Position numbers and translations under genes: made by a program
Notes under the pieces: generated by a model
Seen by the model: only the letters and a program-made list of their open reading frames with translations
Told to the model about the DNA's origin: nothing
Databases searched by the model: none
Shown: positions 10,707 to 18,846 of the stretch, piece after piece
Numbering within the stretch: the stretch's first letter is position 1
Layout: every line of letters begins with the position of its first letter
NCBI GenBank assembly: GCA_023251135.1
Contig: JAHEZJ010000021.1
Span: 1 to 49,347 of the forward strand
Source of the DNA: Flavobacterium sp.
Lineage (GTDB): Bacteria; Bacteroidota; Bacteroidia; Flavobacteriales; Flavobacteriaceae
DNA length: 49,347 nucleotides
Reading direction: 5' to 3'

Positions 10707-11348
10707 ATGAAAAATTTAATTGTAACATTGTTAATGTTAGTAGTGTGTTTTGCGTCCTGTAAAAAAGAAGAAAAAACACAAGTTGAAACCGGAGGTGTTT
10801 CGGATAGTACTAAAACAAAAGAAGCAGTAACCGAACAACCGCTTGATTCGGCAGCACAAATGAAAGCCTGGCAGGCTTATGCAACTCCTGGAACTCCTCA
10901 TAAATTAATGACAGATGAGGTGGGAACCTGGAACTGCGATATGACTTTCTGGTCAGAACCAAATGGAAAACCTGAAAAAGCGACTTCAATCGCAAACATT
11001 AAAATGATTCTTGGCGGACGTTATCAGGAATCCAATTATCAGGGAACCATGATGGGACAAGCTTTTGAAGGCAAAAGTACACTCGCTTACAACAATGCCA
11101 GTAAAGAATATACCACAACTTTTATCGATAATATGGGAACCGGAATGCTTGTAGCAACGGGTAAGTTTGATGAAAGCACCAAAAGCATGGAACTGAAAGG
11201 GGATATGGTTAATCCGTTAAATGGAAAAAAAACACCTTATCGGGAAATTTATACCATAGTAGATGCCAAAACGCGCAAAATGGAAATGTTCGATGTAAAA
11301 AATGGGGAGGAGTTTAAGAGCATGGAAATCATTATGAAGAAAAAATAA
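10707..11348 (+). CDS. DUF1579 domain-containing lipoprotein
   Basis: The protein has 213 residues. The N-terminus MKNLIVTLLMLVVCFASCKK is a lipoprotein signal with the Cys at about residue 18, followed by a low-complexity linker rich in Glu, Lys and Thr. The main part (GTWNCDMTFWSEPNGKP, then GGRYQESNYQG, FEGKSTLAYNN and YTTTFIDNMGTGML) matches the DUF1579 pattern, a lipocalin-like beta-barrel fold of unknown ligand. A TAATTTTG -7 box at 10670-10677 suggests it has its own promoter. A strong hairpin follows the stop. Function is unknown. Confidence 0.75.
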   Translation: MKNLIVTLLMLVVCFASCKKEEKTQVETGGVSDSTKTKEAVTEQPLDSAAQMKAWQAYATPGTPHKLMTDEVGTWNCDMTFWSEPNGKPEKATSIANIKMILGGRYQESNYQGTMMGQAFEGKSTLAYNNASKEYTTTFIDNMGTGMLVATGKFDESTKSMELKGDMVNPLNGKKTPYREIYTIVDAKTRKMEMFDVKNGEEFKSMEIIMKKK

Positions 11349-11365
11349 GATAATACTTCTGTACT

Positions 11366-11408
11366 AAATAGAAATCCCGATTGCAATCAACAGTCGGGAT
11401 TTCTATTT
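11366..11408 (+). terminator. Rho-independent type terminator after the DUF1579 gene
   Basis: A perfect 15-bp stem (11366-11380 with 11394-11408, arms AAATAGAAATCCCGA and its complement) encloses a 13-nt loop. The arm starts with A residues and ends with T residues, so it can act in both directions, but both flanking genes are on the plus strand. Confidence 0.7.
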
Positions 11409-11489
11409 GATAGTATTTAGTGTAATTTTGCTTTTAACGGAAGTTAGAACCGCAAAAACAATAGAACCAAAATTATAAATAAAAGACGG

Positions 11490-11936
11490 ATGGAACTAAA
11501 ATGGAAAATAAAGCCATTTGAGGCATTAAATGTAAACGAGCTATATGATGTGCTCAAATTAAGAAGTGAGATCTTTGTAGTAGAGCAAAACTGTGTTTAT
11601 TTAGACCTTGACGGTAAAGACAAGAAAGCACTACACCTGATTGGTGAGTACGACGGTAAAACAGTGGCGTATGTACGTTTGTTTGACGCAGGAATCAGTT
11701 TTGACAATGCTTCAATCGGACGTGTGGTGGTAGATGCCAATTACAGAGACCGAAAATGGGGACATGACCTAATGCGTGAAGCAATTGCTGCCATAAAATC
11801 GAATTTTGATAAAGAAGCCATAACCATTGGTGCGCAGCTGTATTTAAAAAAATTCTACGAGAGCCACGGATTTGTGCAAACCAGTGAAATGTATCTGGAG
11901 GACGATATTGAACACATAGAGATGACTCGCGGTTAA
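11490..11936 (+). CDS. GNAT family N-acetyltransferase, ElaA-like
   Basis: This 148-residue soluble protein has the ElaA layout: LYDVLKLRSEIFVVEQNCVYLDLDGKD near the N-terminus, then HLIGEYDGKTVAYVRLF, and IGRVVVDANYRDRKWGHDLM as the acetyl-CoA binding segment (a variant of RxxGxG/A). The C-terminal part has KKFYESHGFVQTSEMYLEDDIEHIEM. Family members are predicted to acetylate an amine with acetyl-CoA; the substrate of ElaA is not known. A TAATTTTG box at 11423-11430 lies about 60 nt before the ATG. It converges with the OmpA-domain gene. Confidence 0.88.
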   Translation: MELKWKIKPFEALNVNELYDVLKLRSEIFVVEQNCVYLDLDGKDKKALHLIGEYDGKTVAYVRLFDAGISFDNASIGRVVVDANYRDRKWGHDLMREAIAAIKSNFDKEAITIGAQLYLKKFYESHGFVQTSEMYLEDDIEHIEMTRG

Positions 11937-11945
11937 TAGCTGCTG

Positions 11946-11983
11946 GAGGTGCAAAGGTTCAGAGGTGCAAAGGCTCAGAGGTT
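11946..11983. repeat. Intergenic word array (AGGTGCAAAGG / TCAGAGG type)
   Basis: The sequence repeats the words GGTGCAAAGG, TTCAGAGG, TGCAAAGG and CTCAGAGG in tandem with single-base changes. It fills most of the 65-nt gap between two convergent genes. No stem is visible. It is one of about ten such arrays in the window. Confidence 0.6.
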
Positions 11984-12001
11984 TACTGGGGCTAAAAGTG
12001 C

Positions 12002-12805
12002 TTAAATTTTAGTGATCAAAAACTCAACACGGCGATCGAGATTGTCGCCTTTTCCTAACGGAAATTTGTTACCGCAACCCTGATAGGTCATTCGGTTTTT
12101 GGAGATTTTTTTGGAACTCAGGTAATAGAATACAGTTTTGGCGCGGTTCCAGGAAAGCCTTCTTTCGTTGGTGGCCCTGTCAATTCCGTCGCTATAAATG
12201 TCGGGGGTGCAGCAAACGTGCCCCCTAATTTCAAATTTTAGACCTTTTTGCTTTTCTAAGATAACGGCAACCTTGTCTAATTCCTTTTTAGAGTTGGTGG
12301 TGAGTTTTGAACTTCCAATATCAAACAGTATATTGTCTAAGAAAACTTTGTCGCCAATTTTTAGCTTGTTGGGGAACGAGTTGTAAATTCCTTTTCCAAA
12401 ACTGTTTTTCTTAACGGCTATCAAATCTACCCGACGGTTTCGGGAACGGGTTTCGTGCAGGTTTTCAACAGTGTCTGGCCGTACAACAACACGTCCTTTT
12501 CCTTCCAGAATTACAATTTTACCCTGATTGAATCCCGCTTTAATCAACATGTTCTGTATAGTACTTGCGCGATTGTTAGACAAACGGAAATTGTATTCGT
12601 CATTTCCGCGATCATCACAATAGCCATATATTTGTACCGACTCTACTTTAGAGGAGTCGATACTTTTAATAAAACGGTTTACAATTTCGGTTTGTTTTGG
12701 AGTAAGATCGAATCTGTCAAATTCGAAATAAATAGTTTCAATGGGTTTTTGCTGTGCCGATAAATTGTAAATAAGAAACAGAAATAGGGCTCTACAAAGC
12801 TTCAT
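12002..12805 (-). CDS. Secreted protein with two tandem OmpA-like peptidoglycan-binding domains
   Basis: The 267-residue protein has a short signal peptide (LCRALFLFLIYNLSAQ) and then two OmpA C-terminal type domains. The first runs from about residue 25 to 130 (IYFEFDRFDLTP, GYCDDRGNDEYNFRLSNNRA, RSRNRRVDLI). The second runs from about residue 155 to the end (ILFDIGSSKLTTNS, GHVCCTP, RRLSWNRAKTV, LDRRVEFLI). Both keep the Asn-Arg and Arg-Arg-Val positions typical of this fold, which holds meso-diaminopimelate of peptidoglycan. No barrel or lipobox is present, so it is probably periplasmic. It starts 5 nt after the S41 protease stop on the same strand, so they are likely cotranscribed. Confidence 0.82.
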   Translation of the reverse strand: MKLCRALFLFLIYNLSAQQKPIETIYFEFDRFDLTPKQTEIVNRFIKSIDSSKVESVQIYGYCDDRGNDEYNFRLSNNRASTIQNMLIKAGFNQGKIVILEGKGRVVVRPDTVENLHETRSRNRRVDLIAVKKNSFGKGIYNSFPNKLKIGDKVFLDNILFDIGSSKLTTNSKKELDKVAVILEKQKGLKFEIRGHVCCTPDIYSDGIDRATNERRLSWNRAKTVFYYLSSKKISKNRMTYQGCGNKFPLGKGDNLDRRVEFLITKI

Positions 12806-12810
12806 TATTT

Positions 12811-14448
12811 TTACATTTTTAAAATCGTTTTGTACTCAGTCTGGTTATTTAATACATTTACTGCTTTTTTAATTTCTGAATTGTTTTTAATGTAATACTG
12901 ATACAAACCTTCCTGATATTGATATCTCTTAATCAGCTCTTCCTGTATCAGATTTCTAATTTCCTTTTGATTTTTATCAAGCAGCGTACTCTCACTTTTC
13001 TCCAAAGCAGCAAGTAATTGCTGGTATTCCGGAGCAATAGTTTCGTCTATTTTTTCATTTTTGGCAGCAGTCAATGTGTTTTTCAGTGCTACCTCTGTTT
13101 CCGTATCAAAGCTAATTTTGTTGGCTTTTAGGTACTGCTTGAAACTGCTGTAATCAGCATCCGTCAAAACAGGTGTTTTATCTCCTAAGTTTGGATTTTT
13201 GTAATAATACGTTGTGGCATAATCAAAGATTCCGTCATTTTTTAGCAAGGCTGTCGTAATCGGACTCATTTTGGTTTCGTCCAGTTCGATATCCGGTAAA
13301 ACACCACCACCATCATAAACGGTTCTTCCTTTTCGGGTTTTAAAAGCATTGAAGTTTTTAGCATCGGTTTTTTGAGCGACACCATTTTTATCTTTATGCG
13401 CATAATCCAAAGCCTGAATACAACGGCCGGAAGGCGTATAATAACGAGAGATTGTAACTTTTAACTGCGTTCCGTAAGTCAGATCAACAGAACGCTGTAC
13501 CAAACCTTTTCCGAAACTGCGGCTTCCCAAAATCACAGCACGGTCTAAATCCTGTAAAGCTCCTGAAACGATTTCTGAGGCTGAGGCGCTTCGTCCGTTT
13601 ACCAAAATGGCCAAAGGTATCTCAGTATCAATAGGCTCTTTAGTCGTTTTATAGGTGTTGTTGTGTTTTTCGATACGTGATTTTGTTGTCACAATAACTT
13701 CATTCTTCGGAACAAATAAATTACAGATATCAATGGCTTCGTTAAGCAAACCACCAGGATTTCCTCTTAAATCAAGTACTATTTGAGTCGCGCCGTCTGC
13801 TTTAAGTTTTTCCAGGGCATCTTTTACTTCATTGGATGCTTTTCGGCTAAAGTGCGCCAGAACAATGTATCCGGTTTTGGCATCAATCTTTCCGTAAAAC
13901 GGAACCGATTTAATATCTACTTCATCCAAAACCAATTCGGTAGTGAAGGTTTTTCCCTGACGCAGGTATTTAATATTAATTTTAGTGTTTTTAGTTCCTT
14001 TCAGCAATTGCGAGGCATCATCTTTAAAATCGGCGATCATAACATCACCAATCTGAATGATTTCGTCTCCGGCTTTCAGTCCGGCTTTGTCGGCAGGATA
14101 GTTTTTATAAGGTTCGCGTACAATTAGACGGTCTTTTTTTCTCGAAATCAATGCTCCGATTCCGGTATATTCGCCTGTGTTGTTGATTTTGAAATTAACA
14201 ACATCCTGTTCGTTAAAATAAACGGTATAAGGATCGAGACTTCCCAGCATGCTTTTAATGGCCTTGTCCATCAGGTCACCCGGGTTGGTTTCGTCGACAT
14301 AATTGGTATTTACCGCTTTGAACAAAGTGGTAAAGATTTCGATTTGTTTGGCAATTTCAAAAAAATCGTCTTTGAAACTGGTTCCGACAAATAAAAACCC
14401 TGCAGCAACAGCAGGTATGATGAATTTCTTCTTGAAATAAGGATACAT
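12811..14448 (-). CDS. S41 family C-terminal processing peptidase (CtpA/Prc type)
   Basis: The 545-residue protease has an N-terminal hydrophobic segment (FIIPAVAAGFLFVGTSF) acting as signal or anchor. A PDZ domain spans about residues 95-170 (YTGIGALISRKKDRLIV, PADKAGLKAGDEI). The S41 catalytic core follows. The catalytic Ser is about residue 289 in the SASASE motif and the Lys about residue 314 in GSRSFGKG, the same 25-residue spacing as in E. coli Tsp. GNPGGLL is also present. Family members cleave periplasmic proteins near the C-terminus. It lies 2 nt after the DUF4349 lipoprotein gene and 5 nt before the OmpA-domain gene, forming a tight minus-strand unit. Confidence 0.93.
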   Translation of the reverse strand: MYPYFKKKFIIPAVAAGFLFVGTSFKDDFFEIAKQIEIFTTLFKAVNTNYVDETNPGDLMDKAIKSMLGSLDPYTVYFNEQDVVNFKINNTGEYTGIGALISRKKDRLIVREPYKNYPADKAGLKAGDEIIQIGDVMIADFKDDASQLLKGTKNTKINIKYLRQGKTFTTELVLDEVDIKSVPFYGKIDAKTGYIVLAHFSRKASNEVKDALEKLKADGATQIVLDLRGNPGGLLNEAIDICNLFVPKNEVIVTTKSRIEKHNNTYKTTKEPIDTEIPLAILVNGRSASASEIVSGALQDLDRAVILGSRSFGKGLVQRSVDLTYGTQLKVTISRYYTPSGRCIQALDYAHKDKNGVAQKTDAKNFNAFKTRKGRTVYDGGGVLPDIELDETKMSPITTALLKNDGIFDYATTYYYKNPNLGDKTPVLTDADYSSFKQYLKANKISFDTETEVALKNTLTAAKNEKIDETIAPEYQQLLAALEKSESTLLDKNQKEIRNLIQEELIKRYQYQEGLYQYYIKNNSEIKKAVNVLNNQTEYKTILKM

Positions 14449-14450
14449 GA

Positions 14451-15287
14451 TTATATTTTTTTTCTTTTAAATCTTTTTCTAATAAAGTAGACCAATACGC
14501 AAAATACTATAATAAATGGCCAGACACTAATAATTGAAATTAAAAAATCGGACAGGCTGAAAAAACCAGACTGAATGGCGGCCCATATTTTAGAACCATA
14601 CGAAATCTTAACGCCTTGTTTTTGAGCAACAGTTTTGTAAAATGAGATCGTTACAGTGCTTTCTGAAACACGGCTTTCGAGATATTTTAACTGACCTTCT
14701 TTGGCTTCAATTTCTTCACGGATAGCCGAAATCTGTTTTTCAATTTCGAGTATTTCACTAATTTTTGTGGCTTTTTGCAAGATCTCTAAGTAGCGGGCTT
14801 CGAGTTTACGTTTTGTATTTAATCGCGAAGTTAAGTCAATGTACTGTTCGGTGACATTTTCTGCAGAGATTTCTTTTTGTTCAAAGTATGAAACACCCTT
14901 AGAAACTGCATTTATAAAAGAGTCAAAGTTTGCGCTGGGAACTCTAATCGTTAAGGTTCTGTAAATGTTGTCATACTCTTTTCCTTCCGAATCATTCTGA
15001 ATGCTGGCTTTATTGGCTGTAATTGCAGTTTGAATTTGTTTGAAAGTATCTTCTAAATCATTGGTTTCAAATCGAAGAGAAGCCTGTTTGATAATTTTTT
15101 GTGAAATCTCCGGAGCACCTGCTTCAGCCGGAGCAGAGGGGTCATATTGTTTTTCTGACGCGGCAGCGGATTCATTTTTTGCAGGAAGCTTGACGGCGCT
15201 AATCATCATATCGGCAGAAGCCTCCTCATTTTTACCACAACTCGAAAAGCCTAAAAAAAGCAGGAATAAAAAGAAAATATAGCGCAT
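14451..15287 (-). CDS. DUF4349 domain-containing lipoprotein
   Basis: The 278-residue protein starts with a lipoprotein signal (FFLFLLFLGFSSC). A DUF4349 domain follows: a beta-rich part with IRVPSANFDSFINAV, then a long coiled-coil (about residues 150-205, LTSRLNTKRKLEARYLEIL ... ISAIREEIEAKEGQL), the VTISFY strand, and a C-terminal transmembrane helix (SVWPFIIVFCVLVYFI) with a basic tail. It is therefore held in the envelope at both ends. Function of the family is unknown. It sits between rnpA and the S41 protease gene on the same strand. Confidence 0.85.
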   Translation of the reverse strand: MRYIFFLFLLFLGFSSCGKNEEASADMMISAVKLPAKNESAAASEKQYDPSAPAEAGAPEISQKIIKQASLRFETNDLEDTFKQIQTAITANKASIQNDSEGKEYDNIYRTLTIRVPSANFDSFINAVSKGVSYFEQKEISAENVTEQYIDLTSRLNTKRKLEARYLEILQKATKISEILEIEKQISAIREEIEAKEGQLKYLESRVSESTVTISFYKTVAQKQGVKISYGSKIWAAIQSGFFSLSDFLISIISVWPFIIVFCVLVYFIRKRFKRKKI

Positions 15288-15367
15288 AATATTTCAAATT
15301 AAATTTAAAACTACAATTTTTTTATAATTTTTCGTATAATTTGATAAATAAAGTTGCCGTAAAGGAA

Positions 15368-15772
15368 TTACAATTCTGTTTTATTTTCAGAATCAGGGGT
15401 TTTATTTACCTGTTGCAGGAATTTCTCAAACAGCTGAATGGTCTTGGTGTTGATTTCTGCATAAGACAATCGGTCTTTGCTTTGATAAAAAAACATCAGG
15501 GAATAAGGCTCCTGAATGTTATCCAAAAGTAAATGTTTGTTTAAACGATACGTTTCTCTTAAAACACGCTTGAAGTAATTGCGGTCAACGGCTTTTTTGA
15601 AGTATTTCTTAGATACCGAAACCCCCATTTTGATTTTTTCTTCTGAATGTTCTTCCGCCGGACGATAAACCAAACGCAAGGGATATTTCGAAACCGATTT
15701 CCCTTCGGAAAACAGTAAACCTATTGTCGTTTTGCTCTTTAAGCGTTCATTTTTAGGGTAAGTGAAGTTCAT
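15368..15772 (-). CDS. rnpA: Ribonuclease P protein component
   Basis: This small basic protein (134 residues) binds the RNase P RNA and helps it process tRNA 5' ends. It shows the family pattern: a TYPKNERLKSK start, KMGVSVSKKYFKKAVDRNYFKRVLRE with the RNR-like basic helix, and the FFYQSKDRLSYAEI end. It is the first gene of the minus-strand group that continues with the DUF4349 lipoprotein (80-nt gap). A TACCTTTG box on the minus strand at 15804-15811 lies 31 nt upstream. It is divergent from plsC. Confidence 0.95.
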   Translation of the reverse strand: MNFTYPKNERLKSKTTIGLLFSEGKSVSKYPLRLVYRPAEEHSEEKIKMGVSVSKKYFKKAVDRNYFKRVLRETYRLNKHLLLDNIQEPYSLMFFYQSKDRLSYAEINTKTIQLFEKFLQQVNKTPDSENKTEL

Positions 15773-15803
15773 TTAATTCAGAAAAAATTTGCAAATTTTA
15801 GGG

Positions 15804-15811
15804 CAAAGGTA
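15804..15811 (-). promoter_or_regulatory. Candidate -7 box for rnpA
   Basis: Read on the minus strand this is TACCTTTG, a match to TAnnTTTG 31 nt before the rnpA ATG. No -33 TTG at normal distance was found. Confidence 0.4.
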
Positions 15812-15871
15812 CAATTAAACCAGAAAAACAGTTATTGTTTTCAATTTTTATACCGCTAAAAATTTATTTAT

Positions 15872-15879
15872 TACTTTTG
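15872..15879 (+). promoter_or_regulatory. Candidate -7 box for the PlsC-family gene
   Basis: TACTTTTG matches TAnnTTTG and lies 18 nt before the ATG at 15898. A TTG start at 15835 would be upstream of this box, which supports the ATG. No -33 TTG at normal spacing was seen. Confidence 0.4.
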
Positions 15880-15897
15880 GGCATTAATTTTTCAAGC

Positions 15898-16638
15898 ATG
15901 CAGAAGATAATTTCGTATCCCATTTCCGTAATTTATTACTTATGTTTTGGTTTTTGTTTGGCGGTATTTCACCCGATACAATGGTTTTGCCTGAATGTTT
16001 TTGGGTATCAGGCACACAAAAAGAGTGTAGATTATCTGAATTTTTTCCTGTTAAGATGCACAAATCTGGTAGGAACAAGGTATACCGTTAGTGGAGTTGA
16101 GGATATACCGAAGGGAGTTCCAATCATTTTTGTTGCGAATCACCAAAGTATGTACGATATCGTGACAATGATTTGGTACTTTAGACGATTTCATTGTAAA
16201 TTTGTAAGTAAGAAAGAGTTAGGAAGCGGAATCCCGAGTGTTTCATTTAATTTACGCCATGGAGGATCTGTCTTAATCGACCGTAAAGACCCTAAACAAG
16301 CGATTCCCGTAATCAAAGGCTTGTCTGAATATATCGAAAAGAACACGAGAGCTGCTGTAATTTTTCCTGAAGGAACCAGAAGTAAAACAGGAAAGCCCAA
16401 AGAATTTGCACAAAGTGGTTTAAAAATCTTATGTAAATATGCGCCGTCTGCTTATGTAGTACCGGTAAGTATCAATAATTCCTGGAAAATGGTTCGTTAT
16501 GGAATGTTTCCGGTTGGATTAGGAAATCATTTAACCTTTACAGCGCATAAAGCAATGGCTGTAAAAGATTATGATTTTGCCGATTTAATGGCTTTGACAG
16601 AAAAAGCAGTGGTAGAAGGAGTAAATGAGTATAAATAG
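15898..16638 (+). CDS. 1-acyl-sn-glycerol-3-phosphate acyltransferase (PlsC family)
   Basis: The 246-residue membrane-associated enzyme would add the second acyl chain to lysophosphatidic acid in phospholipid synthesis. It has an N-terminal hydrophobic helix (ISVIYYLCFGFCLAVF), the catalytic NHQSMYD motif (HX4D), a KKELGSGIP block, the FPEGTRSKTG substrate motif and a VVPVSINNSW end block. The start is placed at the ATG, since the upstream TTG precedes the likely promoter. The acyl-ACP desaturase gene follows 50 nt downstream, so both may serve membrane lipid synthesis. A role on another acyl acceptor, such as an amino lipid, cannot be excluded. Confidence 0.87.
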   Translation: MQKIISYPISVIYYLCFGFCLAVFHPIQWFCLNVFGYQAHKKSVDYLNFFLLRCTNLVGTRYTVSGVEDIPKGVPIIFVANHQSMYDIVTMIWYFRRFHCKFVSKKELGSGIPSVSFNLRHGGSVLIDRKDPKQAIPVIKGLSEYIEKNTRAAVIFPEGTRSKTGKPKEFAQSGLKILCKYAPSAYVVPVSINNSWKMVRYGMFPVGLGNHLTFTAHKAMAVKDYDFADLMALTEKAVVEGVNEYK

Positions 16639-16688
16639 ATTTTTGTTTTAGTACCTACCAAAACTTAAATCCCAATCTTAAATAAGTA

Positions 16689-17681
16689 ATGTCTATAAAA
16701 AACATTAGATTAGAAGTAATGCAGTTTTTGGAAAAAAACGTGGATAGCTTCGTTGAACAGTATTTAATTCCAGTGGAAAAAATTTGGCAGCCGTCAGACT
16801 TTTTGCCTAATTCTGAAGGAGAGAACTTCTTTGAGGAGGTAAAAGAGTTGCGTGAAATTGCTAAAGAATTGCCATATGATTTCTGGGTAACTTTAGTGGG
16901 AGATACCATCACTGAAGAAGCTTTGCCAACATACGAATCATGGTTAATGGATGTAGAAGGAGTCAATCAGGTAGAAAACGGTGGAAATGGCTGGTCGAAA
17001 TGGATCAGACAATGGACCGGAGAAGAAAACCGTCACGGAGACCTTTTAAATAAATATTTGTATTTGTCCGGTCGTGTAAACATGCGTGAAATCGAAATGA
17101 CCACACAGCATTTAATCAACGACGGTTTTGATATTGGAACCGGATCTGATCCGTACAAAAACTTCGTATACACCAGCTTTCAGGAGTTAGCTACTTACGT
17201 TTCACACAACAGAGTGGCACAAATGGCTAAGAAATTTGGCGATAACAAGTTGTCTAAAATGTGTAAAATGATTGCAGGTGACGAAATGCGTCACCACCAT
17301 GCGTACAGCGAGTTTGTTACCCGTATTTTTGCAGTGGATCCGAGCGAAATGATGTTGGCGTTTCAATACATGATGAAACAAAAAATCGTAATGCCGGCTC
17401 ATTTCTTAAGAGAATCAGGTCAGAAAATAAGCAGTGCTTTTGAACAGTTCTCTGATTCGGCACAACGTATCGGAGTGTATACAGCAAACGATTACGTAGA
17501 CATCATGCAAAAATTAATTGACAAATGGGAAATTGATAAAATTTCGAATTTGACAGATGAAGCAGAAAAAGCACGTGATTACTTAATGAAATTACCGGCT
17601 CGTATGGCAAGAATCTCTGAAAGACTTGTTATTCCACAAGAATCACACATCTTTAAATGGGTTGAACCAGCAAGATTGTAG
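16689..17681 (+). CDS. Acyl-[acyl-carrier-protein] desaturase, soluble di-iron (stearoyl-ACP type)
   Basis: This 330-residue protein has no membrane segments and belongs to the ferritin-like acyl-ACP desaturases. The two iron-binding repeats are EENRHGDLLNKYLY (about residue 115) and DEMRHHHAYSEF (about residue 200), with a further Glu in SFQELATYVSHNRVA. The family inserts a cis double bond in acyl-ACP using O2 and reduced ferredoxin, controlling membrane fluidity. Its position after PlsC fits lipid synthesis. The double-bond position is not readable from sequence alone. A hairpin terminator lies about 60 nt after the stop. Confidence 0.92.
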   Translation: MSIKNIRLEVMQFLEKNVDSFVEQYLIPVEKIWQPSDFLPNSEGENFFEEVKELREIAKELPYDFWVTLVGDTITEEALPTYESWLMDVEGVNQVENGGNGWSKWIRQWTGEENRHGDLLNKYLYLSGRVNMREIEMTTQHLINDGFDIGTGSDPYKNFVYTSFQELATYVSHNRVAQMAKKFGDNKLSKMCKMIAGDEMRHHHAYSEFVTRIFAVDPSEMMLAFQYMMKQKIVMPAHFLRESGQKISSAFEQFSDSAQRIGVYTANDYVDIMQKLIDKWEIDKISNLTDEAEKARDYLMKLPARMARISERLVIPQESHIFKWVEPARL

Positions 17682-17739
17682 CTTTCTGTTTTTAGAGTTT
17701 AGATTTATGAAACTTTAAGCAGAACATCTAAAAACATAT

Positions 17740-17784
17740 TGTTGATTGTTGAGGTTGCAAAACTTTGACAATCAACATTTTTTA
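17740..17784 (+). terminator. Terminator after the desaturase gene
   Basis: A 10-bp stem, TGTTGATTGT with ACAATCAACA (17740-17749 and 17768-17777), is followed by a run of T residues. The loop is 18 nt. Confidence 0.65.
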
Positions 17785-17854
17785 TTTAAAGTATAAAACA
17801 GCAGTGTAAAACCGTTTTATCGGTGAGTCCTTTACCGCAAACTATAAAAATACC

Positions 17855-18508
17855 ATGAAGAATTCTGAACTAATAAACAAAACCATCGCTTTTGTAAAAG
17901 AGAAATTAAACGACGCCGAAGGCGGACACGATTGGTTTCATATCGAACGCGTTTATAAAAATGCACTTTTAATTGCAAAAGGAACAGATTGTGATCTTAC
18001 CGTTGTGCAGTTAGGGGCTTTGCTTCATGATATTGCCGACAGTAAATTTCACAATGGTGATGAGACGATCGGACCCAGAACGGCACGTTTGTTTTTAGAA
18101 GGGGAGGAAGTTGCAGAAGACACGATTCAGCATGTTGTGAACATCATCGAAAACATTTCGTATAAGGGCGGAAATTTTGAAAAGAAGTTTTCTTCCACAG
18201 AATTAGATATCGTTCAGGATGCGGACCGTTTAGACGCAATTGGGGCCATTGGAGTAGCAAGAGCGTTTAATTATGGCGGATTTAAGAACAGAACACTCCA
18301 CGATCCTGAAATTGCTCCGATAACCAATATGACCAAAGAGGAATACAAAAAGAACAATGCGCCAACAATCAATCATTTTTACGAAAAGCTTTTACTGCTA
18401 AAAGATAAAATGAATACCGAAACCGGTAAACAAATCGCAGCAGAAAGACATCGTTTCATGGAAACTTTCCTGGCACAGTTTTATGCAGAATGGGAGGGGG
18501 AGAAGTAG
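17855..18508 (+). CDS. HD domain phosphohydrolase
   Basis: The 217-residue cytoplasmic protein has the H...HD...D metal-binding set: HDWFHIERVYKNA (about residue 24), LGALLHDIADSKF (about residue 62) and IVQDADRLDAIGAIGVARAF (about residue 125). This arrangement matches the YpgQ/YedJ group of HD proteins; B. subtilis YpgQ hydrolyses dNTPs to dNMPs and pyrophosphate. Nucleotide pyrophosphohydrolase activity here is inference from the family. No operon partner is visible; the gene stands between a terminator and a repeat-rich gap. Confidence 0.85.
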   Translation: MKNSELINKTIAFVKEKLNDAEGGHDWFHIERVYKNALLIAKGTDCDLTVVQLGALLHDIADSKFHNGDETIGPRTARLFLEGEEVAEDTIQHVVNIIENISYKGGNFEKKFSSTELDIVQDADRLDAIGAIGVARAFNYGGFKNRTLHDPEIAPITNMTKEEYKKNNAPTINHFYEKLLLLKDKMNTETGKQIAAERHRFMETFLAQFYAEWEGEK

Positions 18509-18513
18509 TTACT

Positions 18514-18547
18514 CAGTCTTCAGTCTCAGTCTTCAGTCTTCAGTTTT
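18514..18547. repeat. Intergenic word array (CAGTCTT type)
   Basis: The words CAGTCTT, CAGTCT, CAGTCTT, CAGTCTT and CAGTTTT follow each other directly after the HD gene stop. Related arrays occur near 37.35 kb and 45.3 kb. Confidence 0.7.
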
Positions 18548-18558
18548 TAATAGAGAAA

Positions 18559-18640
18559 GGGCTTCGACTTCGCTCAGCCTGACATTCCACTATCATTTTG
18601 CGGGTGTCAGGCTGAGCGAAGTCGAAGCCCCACTTTTTTT
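18559..18640. terminator. Long inverted repeat acting as convergent terminator (GCTTCGACTTCGCTCAGCC family)
   Basis: Two perfectly complementary 26-nt arms (18559-18584 and 18605-18630) enclose a 20-nt loop and are followed by eight T residues. The arm core GCTTCGACTTCGCTCAGCC is a dispersed repeat I recognise from many Bacteroidota genomes. Its position between the convergent HD and feo genes fits a transcription stop. Confidence 0.75.
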
Positions 18641-18650
18641 TATTGAGAGC

Positions 18651-18663
18651 GTTCCGTAGGAAC
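18651..18663. repeat. Mini-hairpin GTTCC-GTA-GGAAC
   Basis: A 5-bp stem with a GTA loop is followed by AATTTATAAACAGAAA. A sister copy at 34818-34831 is GCTCC-GTAA-GGAGC followed by AACATCTTTATAGAAA. The T-A to C-G change occurs in both arms. Confidence 0.6.
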
Positions 18664-18683
18664 AATTTATAAACAGAAAAAAA

Positions 18684-18717
18684 CTTAGTACCTCAGTACC
18701 TTAGCACCTTAAAAAAA
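18684..18717. repeat. Intergenic word array (TTAGtACC / TCAGtACC type)
   Basis: The words TTAGTACC, TCAGTACC and TTAGCACC run in tandem and end in TTAAAAAAAC. The array at 47761-47801 has the same design. It ends at the stop codon of the small FeoB-associated gene. Confidence 0.65.
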
Positions 18718-18840
18718 CTACGAACACCCGCAATTCCCGTCACCACAGTCTTTTTTCTTTTTAGATTTCCAAAAGAACTTTTTGATGAGGTAGCCAACGG
18801 CAATGAATAATATGATAAAAGCTATAATTTCCTGTATCAT
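18718..18840 (-). CDS. FeoB-associated Cys-rich membrane protein (40 residues)
   Basis: A small gene starts 7 nt after the feoB stop. It encodes one transmembrane helix (MIQEIIAFIILFIAVGYLI), a basic stretch (KKFFWKSKKKK) and a Cys-rich tail (DCGDGNCGCS). This layout matches the FeoB_associated family found after feoB in many bacteria, whose precise role is not established; binding Fe(II) at the inner face of the membrane is a common suggestion. Start ATG and stop TAG are both unambiguous. It is almost certainly cotranscribed with feoA-feoB. Confidence 0.85.
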   Translation of the reverse strand: MIQEIIAFIILFIAVGYLIKKFFWKSKKKKDCGDGNCGCS

Positions 18841-18846
18841 GATCGT

